Shown: positions 59,497-64,000 of the stretch, piece after piece
Position numbering within the stretch: position 1 is the stretch's first letter
Layout: every line of letters begins with the position of its first letter
DNA from: Streptomyces violaceoruber
GTDB lineage: Bacteria; Actinomycetota; Actinomycetes; Streptomycetales; Streptomycetaceae
NCBI RefSeq assembly: GCF_033406955.1
Contig: NZ_CP137734.1
Location: 6,014,001 to 6,078,000 of the forward strand
DNA length: 64,000 nt
Direction: 5' to 3'
Notes under the pieces: model-generated
The model's input: only the letters and a program-made list of their open reading frames with translations
Databases searched by the model: none
What the model was told of the DNA's origin: nothing
Position numbers and translations under genes: made by a program

Positions 59497-60858
59497 CTAC
59501 AGCACCGGCAGCGACTTCCGCAGCTCGAACGCCGTGACCTGGGAGCGGTACTCCTCCCACTCCTGCCGCTTGTTGCGGAGGAAGAAGTCGAAGACGTGTT
59601 CGCCCAGGGTCTCGGCGACCAGGTCGCTGCGTTCCATCAGGGCGAGGGCCTCGCCCAGGTTCTGGGGGAGGGGCTCGATGCCCAGGGCGCGGCGCTCCGC
59701 GTCGGAGAGGGCCCAGACGTCGTCCTCGGCGCCCGGCGGCAGCTCGTAGCCCTCCTCGATGCCCTTGAGGCCGGCGGCGAGGAGGACGGCGTAGGTGAGG
59801 TACGGGTTGGCGCCGGAGTCGATGGAGCGGACCTCGACGCGGGCCGAGCCGGTCTTGCCGGGCTTGTACATCGGGACCCGGACCAGGGCCGAGCGGTTGT
59901 TGTGGCCCCAGCAGATGTAGGAGGGGGCCTCGCCGCCCGCGCCGGCGGTGCGCTCGGTGCCGCCCCAGATGCGCTTGTAGGAGTTCACCCACTGGTTGGT
60001 GACCGCGGAGATCTCGGCGGCGTGCCGCAGCAGGCCCGCGATGAAGGAGCGGCCCACCTTGGAGAGCTGGTACTCCGCGCCGGACTCGTAGAACGCGTTG
60101 CGGTCGCCCTCGAAGAGGGAGAGGTGGGTGTGCATGCCCGAGCCGGGATACTCCGAGAACGGCTTCGGCATGAAGGTGGCCTGGAGGCCCTGTTCGAGGG
60201 CCACCTGCTTCATGACCAGGCGGAAGGTCATGACGTTGTCGGCCGTGGAGAGCGCGTCCGCGTAGCGCAGGTCGATCTCCTGCTGGCCGGGGGCACCCTC
60301 GTGGTGGGAGAACTCCACCGAGATGCCCATCGACTCCAGCATGGTGATCGCCTGGCGGCGGAAGTCCATGCCGATGTTCTGCGGGGTGTGGTCGAAGTAG
60401 CCGGAGTTGTCGGCGGGGGTCGGGACCGAGCCGTCGACGGGCTTGTCCTTCAGCAGGAAGAACTCGATCTCCGGGTGGGTGTAGAAGGTGAAGCCCAGGT
60501 CGGAGGTGCGGGCCAGGGCCCGCTTGAGCACGTAGCGCGGGTCCGCGAAGGACGGCGAGCCGTCCGGCATGAGGATGTCGCAGAACATACGGGCCGTGCC
60601 GGGGGCCTCCGCGCGCCACGGCAGGACCTGGAACGTCGACGGGTCCGGCTTGGCGATCATGTCGGACTCGTAGACCCGGGCGAAGCCCTCGATCGCGGAG
60701 CCGTCGAAGCCGATGCCCTCGTCGAAGGCCTGCTCCAGCTCGGCCGGGGCCACGGCGACGGACTTGAGGAAGCCCAGCACGTCCGTGAACCACAGGCGTA
60801 CGAACCGGATGTCGCGCTCCTCCAGCGTCCGGATCACGAACTCCTGCTGCTTGTCCAT
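59497..60858 (-). CDS. glnA2: Type I glutamine synthetase-like GlnA2
   Basis: 453 residues, equal to Streptomyces GlnA2. GS fold with N-terminal beta-grasp (DKQQEFVIRTLEERDIRFVRLWFTDVLG), GFDGSAIEGFARV, PEIEFFLL (metal Glu), EFSHHEGAPGQQEIDLRYADAL, MHTHLSLFEG and NRSALVRVP. The usual tyrosine adenylylation loop is absent, as in GlnA2. In actinobacteria GlnA2 was reported to ligate glutamate to polyamines rather than to ammonia. ATG 60858 preferred to 60873 since homologues begin MDKQ/MDRQ and GGGAAGCGGAAG precedes it. Confidence 0.92.
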   Translation of the reverse strand: MDKQQEFVIRTLEERDIRFVRLWFTDVLGFLKSVAVAPAELEQAFDEGIGFDGSAIEGFARVYESDMIAKPDPSTFQVLPWRAEAPGTARMFCDILMPDGSPSFADPRYVLKRALARTSDLGFTFYTHPEIEFFLLKDKPVDGSVPTPADNSGYFDHTPQNIGMDFRRQAITMLESMGISVEFSHHEGAPGQQEIDLRYADALSTADNVMTFRLVMKQVALEQGLQATFMPKPFSEYPGSGMHTHLSLFEGDRNAFYESGAEYQLSKVGRSFIAGLLRHAAEISAVTNQWVNSYKRIWGGTERTAGAGGEAPSYICWGHNNRSALVRVPMYKPGKTGSARVEVRSIDSGANPYLTYAVLLAAGLKGIEEGYELPPGAEDDVWALSDAERRALGIEPLPQNLGEALALMERSDLVAETLGEHVFDFFLRNKRQEWEEYRSQVTAFELRKSLPVL

Positions 60859-61149
60859 CTTCCGCTTCCCCATCCTTGCTGGTCAGGCCGCCTGTCTCCG
60901 GTACGGCGGGAGGCGGTCGGGCACTTGAGCATCACACCACAGCGCCGTTACGTGTGCGTTGCGGACCTCCGTCGGCCGGCCCACCCCGTGACCGCAGCGT
61001 AGAGGCCACCTGTTCGATCGGGCCATTCCGGGGATCGGGCCGGGACGGATCCTGTGCCCGCCCTACGAAGGACGGGCCCCGCGCCATTACGATCAGCGGA
61101 CCTCACGGTCGTCCGTTCCCCAGATTCCTTCCCAGAAGGGCAACACCCC
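60859..61149. other. Divergent glnA2/DUF3105 intergenic region
   Basis: 291 bp with no gene. It must hold the glnA2 promoter and the plus-strand promoter of the DUF3105 gene. No operator recognised; only the RBS of the DUF3105 gene (AGAAGGG) is clear. Confidence 0.4.
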
Positions 61150-61818
61150 ATGGGTTCCGCCAAGAAGAGCAGCAACACGGCGCGACAGGCCCGCATAGCC
61201 GAGATGCGGCGTGCCGAGGAGGCCCGCAACCGCCGGAACCGGATCCTCACGGTCACGCTCAGCACCGTGGTCGTCGCCGGTCTCGTCGTCGGCGGCGTCT
61301 TCCTCGTCCGGTCGCAGTCCGACGACTCCTCCGGCGACACGGCGTCCGACGGCAAGACCTCCGGCAAGTTCGAGACCGGTGCGGACGGCGTACGGACCTG
61401 GAAGGGCGACCTGGGGCGCAACCACGTCACCAAGAAGGTGACCTACCCCGTCGAACCCCCCGTCGGCGGCGACCACAACCAGGTCTGGATGAACTGCAAC
61501 GGCGACGTCTACACCAAGCCGCTGAACAACGAGAACGCCGTGCACTCCCTGGAGCACGGCGCCGTCTGGGTGACGTACACCGACAAGGCGCCCGAGGCCG
61601 ACGTCGAGAAGCTGGCCGCCAAGGTCAAGAAGACGCCGTACTCGCTGATGAGCCCCGACGACAAGCAGAAGGACCCGATCGTGCTGTCCGCGTGGGGGCA
61701 CCAGCGCACGGTGACCGGCGCCGACGACCCGAACGTGGACAAGTTCTTCGAGAAGTTCGTGCAGGGACAGCAGACCCCCGAGCCGGGGGCCGCGTGCACC
61801 AACGGGCTGTCCCAGTGA
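61150..61818 (+). CDS. DUF3105 membrane-anchored protein
   Basis: 222 residues. Lys/Arg-rich cytoplasmic head (1-32), single TM helix (33-53), Ser/Asp linker and an extracellular DUF3105 domain with PPVGGDHNQVWMNCNGDVYTKPLNNENAVHSLEHGAVWVTY: His, Cys and HSLEHG residues probably bind metal. ATG 61150, RBS AGAAGGG. GTGA overlap with the DUF305 gene, so both are co-translated; the pair may take part in extracytoplasmic copper or heme handling. Role open. Confidence 0.9.
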   Translation: MGSAKKSSNTARQARIAEMRRAEEARNRRNRILTVTLSTVVVAGLVVGGVFLVRSQSDDSSGDTASDGKTSGKFETGADGVRTWKGDLGRNHVTKKVTYPVEPPVGGDHNQVWMNCNGDVYTKPLNNENAVHSLEHGAVWVTYTDKAPEADVEKLAAKVKKTPYSLMSPDDKQKDPIVLSAWGHQRTVTGADDPNVDKFFEKFVQGQQTPEPGAACTNGLSQ

Positions 61819-62441
61819 CCGCGAAACGGGCCGGCTGGATCGCGGGGGCCGCGGCCGCCGTGCTCCTCGCGGCCGGCGGGATCACCTACGCGGTCGCCGG
61901 GGACGACGGCGGGAGCAGGATCCCGGCCGCCGACTCCGCGGACGCCGGGTTCGCCCGGGACATGTCGGTCCACCACCAGCAGGCCGTGGAGATGTCGTAC
62001 ATCGTGCGCGACCGCACCGACGACGAGGAGGTGCGGCGGCTCGCGTACGACATCGCGCAGACCCAGGCCAACCAGCGCGGCATGATGATCGGCTGGCTCG
62101 ACCTGTGGGCGCTGCCCAAGGTGTCGTCCGACCCGCCGATGACCTGGATGGGCATGGGCGACGCGCCCTCCGCCGGGGAGGGGTCGCTGATGCCGGGAAT
62201 GGCCACCGACGCCGAGATGAAGAAGCTCGGGACGCTGGACGGGAAGCAGGCCGAGGTCTACTACCTCCAGCTGATGACCGAACACCACAGGGGCGGCGTC
62301 CACATGGCGAAGGGGTGCGTCGAGAGGTGCACCGTCGGCGTGGAGAAGCGGCTGGCCCGCGGGATGGTGGAGTCCCAGGAGTCGGAGATCCGGCTGATGG
62401 CCGACCTGCTGGCCGAGCGGGGCGCGAAACCGCGGAGCTGA
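61815..62441 (+). CDS. DUF305 secreted/anchored protein
   Basis: 208 residues. TM or uncleaved signal helix (7-28), then DUF305 with its two His-rich copies: MSVHHQQAVEMSYIV (about 53) and MTEHHRGGVHMAKG (about 155). DUF305 proteins fold as four-helix ferritin-like bundles and often occur with copper proteins. Met-rich middle (MTWMGMGD, MPGMATDAEM) supports copper or other soft-metal binding. GTG 61815 overlaps the preceding TGA. Confidence 0.9.
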   Translation: MTAKRAGWIAGAAAAVLLAAGGITYAVAGDDGGSRIPAADSADAGFARDMSVHHQQAVEMSYIVRDRTDDEEVRRLAYDIAQTQANQRGMMIGWLDLWALPKVSSDPPMTWMGMGDAPSAGEGSLMPGMATDAEMKKLGTLDGKQAEVYYLQLMTEHHRGGVHMAKGCVERCTVGVEKRLARGMVESQESEIRLMADLLAERGAKPRS

Positions 62442-62511
62442 GACGGCGTGCGTGAGGTCTCGGACATCAGGCGGTAACACGCCCGTCGCCCCATTGCGTC
62501 GTTCTGACGAT

Positions 62512-62517
62512 TACAGT
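62512..62517 (+). promoter_or_regulatory. -10 box TACAGT, leaderless start of nadE
   Basis: TACAGT six bases before GTG 62524; no Shine-Dalgarno. Confidence 0.6.
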
Positions 62518-62523
62518 GGGGCC

Positions 62524-64000
62524 GTGCCCCGACTACGACTCGCCCTCAACCAGATCGACTCCACCGTCGGCGACATCGACGGCAACGCCGAGTCGGTCCT
62601 GCACTGGACCCGGCACTCGGCCGAACGGGGAGCGCACCTGGTGGCGTTCCCGGAGATGACGCTGACCGGGTACCCGGTGGAGGACCTGGCCCTCAGGTCC
62701 TCCTTCGTCGAGGCCTCCCGCGCCGCCCTGCGCTCGCTCGCGGCGCGGCTGGCGGACGAGGGCCTCGGCACCGTCCCCGTCATCGTCGGCCACCTCGACC
62801 GCTCGGCGACCGCGCAGCCCAGGTACGGCCAGCCCGCCGGCGCCCCGCAGAACGCGGCGGCCGTGCTGTACGGCGGCGAGGTGGCGCTGAGCTTCGCCAA
62901 GCACCACCTGCCGAACTACGGCGTCTTCGACGAGTTCCGCTACTTCGTGCCCGGCGACACCCTGCCCGTGGTGCGGGTGCGCGGCGTGGACGTGGCGCTG
63001 GCCATCTGCGAGGACCTGTGGCAGGACGGCGGCCGGGTGCCCGCCGCCCGCTCGGCGCGGGCCGGACTGCTGCTCTCCGTCAACGCCTCCCCGTACGAGC
63101 GCGACAAGGACGACACCCGGCTGGAGCTGGTGCGCAGGCGAGCGCAGGAGGCCGGGTGCACCACCGCCTACCTGGCCATGACCGGCGGGCAGGACGAGCT
63201 GGTCTTCGACGGCGACTCGATCGTCGTCGACCGGGACGGGACCGTCCTGGCCCGGGCGCCGCAGTTCACCGAGGGCTGCATGGTGCTGGACCTCGACCTG
63301 CCCGCCGCGGACGCGGACCCGCCCACGGGCGTCGTGGACGACGGACTGCGCATCGACCGGGTGGTGCTCCCCGGTGAGGCCGGGCGGGAGCAGCCGCTGC
63401 CCGCCGGTGAGCCCTGGCTGTCGGGCGGGCACGCCGAGCCGCTGGACGACGACGAGGAGGTCTACTCGGCACTCGTCACCGGCCTGCGCGCGTACGTCGC
63501 GAAGAACGGCTTCCGCTCGGTGCTGATCGGACTGTCCGGCGGCATCGACTCCGCGCTGGTCGCGTCGATCGCCTGCGACGCGCTCGGCGCGGAGCACGTG
63601 TACGGCGTCTCCATGCCCTCCAAGTACTCCTCGGGGCACTCCAGGGACGACGCGGCCGAGCTGGCCCGCCGCACCGGCCTGCACTACCGCACCGTGTCCA
63701 TCGAGCCGATGTTCGACGCGTACACGGGTGCGCTGGAGCTGACCGGCCTGGCGGAGGAGAACCTCCAGTCCCGGCTGCGCGGCACGCTGCTGATGGCGCT
63801 CTCCAACCAGGAGGGCCACCTCGTGCTGGCCCCCGGCAACAAGTCGGAGCTGGCGGTCGGCTACTCCACGCTGTACGGCGACTCGGTGGGCGGCTACGGG
63901 CCCATCAAGGACGTGTACAAGACGTCGGTCTTCCGGCTCGCCGAGTGGCGCAACCGCGCGGCGGCCGCCAGGGGGCAGACCCCGCCGGTCCCGGAGAACT
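62524..64000 (+). CDS. nadE: Glutamine-dependent NAD+ synthetase, 3' end outside window
   Basis: 492 of about 585 residues. N-terminal nitrilase-type glutaminase (1-270): catalytic Glu in VAFPEMTLTGYP, Lys in FAKHHLPNYGVFDE, Cys in LAICEDLW. C-terminal synthetase (from about 310): P-loop GLSGGIDSALVASI, VYGVSMPSKYSSGHS and LAPGNKSELAVGYSTLYGD. Amidates NaAD to NAD+ with Gln and ATP. GTG 62524 is predicted leaderless. Confidence 0.95.
   Translation, partial: MPRLRLALNQIDSTVGDIDGNAESVLHWTRHSAERGAHLVAFPEMTLTGYPVEDLALRSSFVEASRAALRSLAARLADEGLGTVPVIVGHLDRSATAQPRYGQPAGAPQNAAAVLYGGEVALSFAKHHLPNYGVFDEFRYFVPGDTLPVVRVRGVDVALAICEDLWQDGGRVPAARSARAGLLLSVNASPYERDKDDTRLELVRRRAQEAGCTTAYLAMTGGQDELVFDGDSIVVDRDGTVLARAPQFTEGCMVLDLDLPAADADPPTGVVDDGLRIDRVVLPGEAGREQPLPAGEPWLSGGHAEPLDDDEEVYSALVTGLRAYVAKNGFRSVLIGLSGGIDSALVASIACDALGAEHVYGVSMPSKYSSGHSRDDAAELARRTGLHYRTVSIEPMFDAYTGALELTGLAEENLQSRLRGTLLMALSNQEGHLVLAPGNKSELAVGYSTLYGDSVGGYGPIKDVYKTSVFRLAEWRNRAAAARGQTPPVPEN

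Noticed and set aside
1..64000. CRISPR arrays, tRNA genes, insertion sequences
   Set aside because: No regularly spaced palindromic repeats with unique spacers, no cloverleaf sequences and no transposase frames were found by reading.

Overview
The window is high-GC actinobacterial chromosome with dense, strongly codon-biased genes, frequent GTG starts, ATGA/GTGA stop-start overlaps and many leaderless starts. A GH11 xylanase plus CE4 esterase pair that matches my memory of the Streptomyces lividans/coelicolor xlnB-axeA locus, an RNase P RNA, a family of XRE/DUF397 regulator pairs and GlnA2 all point to Streptomyces. No phage, IS element, CRISPR array, tRNA or rRNA was seen.

Layout. 0-4.4 kb: yaaA (cut by the window edge), a membrane protein and a MerR regulator on the minus strand; an AraC regulator, a DMT exporter and rnpB, whose 5' end lies inside the exporter ORF. 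4.4-6.8 kb: xylan-degrading operon xlnB-axeA, both with nearly identical C-terminal xylan-binding modules. 6.8-18.4 kb: housekeeping and small-molecule genes (MazG-like, DoxX, NTF2-like, SDR, Tat-exported PhoD phosphatase, Gfo/Idh oxidoreductase, Bcr-type MFS, serine hydrolase, Rsm22-type rRNA methyltransferase, orphan response regulator, TetR, Prim-Pol protein).

18.4-31.3 kb is an iron/heme acquisition island: efeO-efeB-efeU plus a lipoprotein, hmuTUV, two HtaA-type surface heme-binding proteins (one with an LAXTG-type sorting signal), and a heme oxygenase 1.3 kb further on. Three iron boxes (DmdR/IdeR type) lie at 22755, 25954 and 31308, so the whole set should be induced by iron starvation. 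Heme would be caught at the wall, moved by HmuTUV and opened by HmuO, while EfeUOB brings in ferrous iron and/or uses a DyP peroxidase.

31.4-50.7 kb: map, MFS, F420:NADPH oxidoreductase, site-2-type protease, a giant SARP/NB-ARC/TPR regulator with a repeat-rich linker, a DrrAB-like exporter, panB, a membrane-anchored endonuclease/phosphatase-fold protein, a CmlR/AraJ-like MFS pump, and a MacB/FtsX-type ABC exporter under a divergent TetR with two 19-bp operators.

50.7-58.3 kb is the accessory-looking block: two paralogous XRE(DUF5753)-DUF397 modules in direct orientation. They are ungapped relatives including about 100 bp of upstream DNA, and 4399 bp apart. The second is translationally coupled to a transmembrane Ser/Thr kinase with a WD40-type sensor. 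Between the copies lie a zinc-ribbon membrane protein, an MBL hydrolase, an orphan double-glycine-leader peptide and an FBP-domain protein.

58.3-64 kb: TetR/DUF1772 divergent pair with operators, glnA2 (gamma-glutamylpolyamine/glutamine synthetase type), DUF3105 and DUF305 genes, and the 5' part of glutamine-dependent NAD synthetase.
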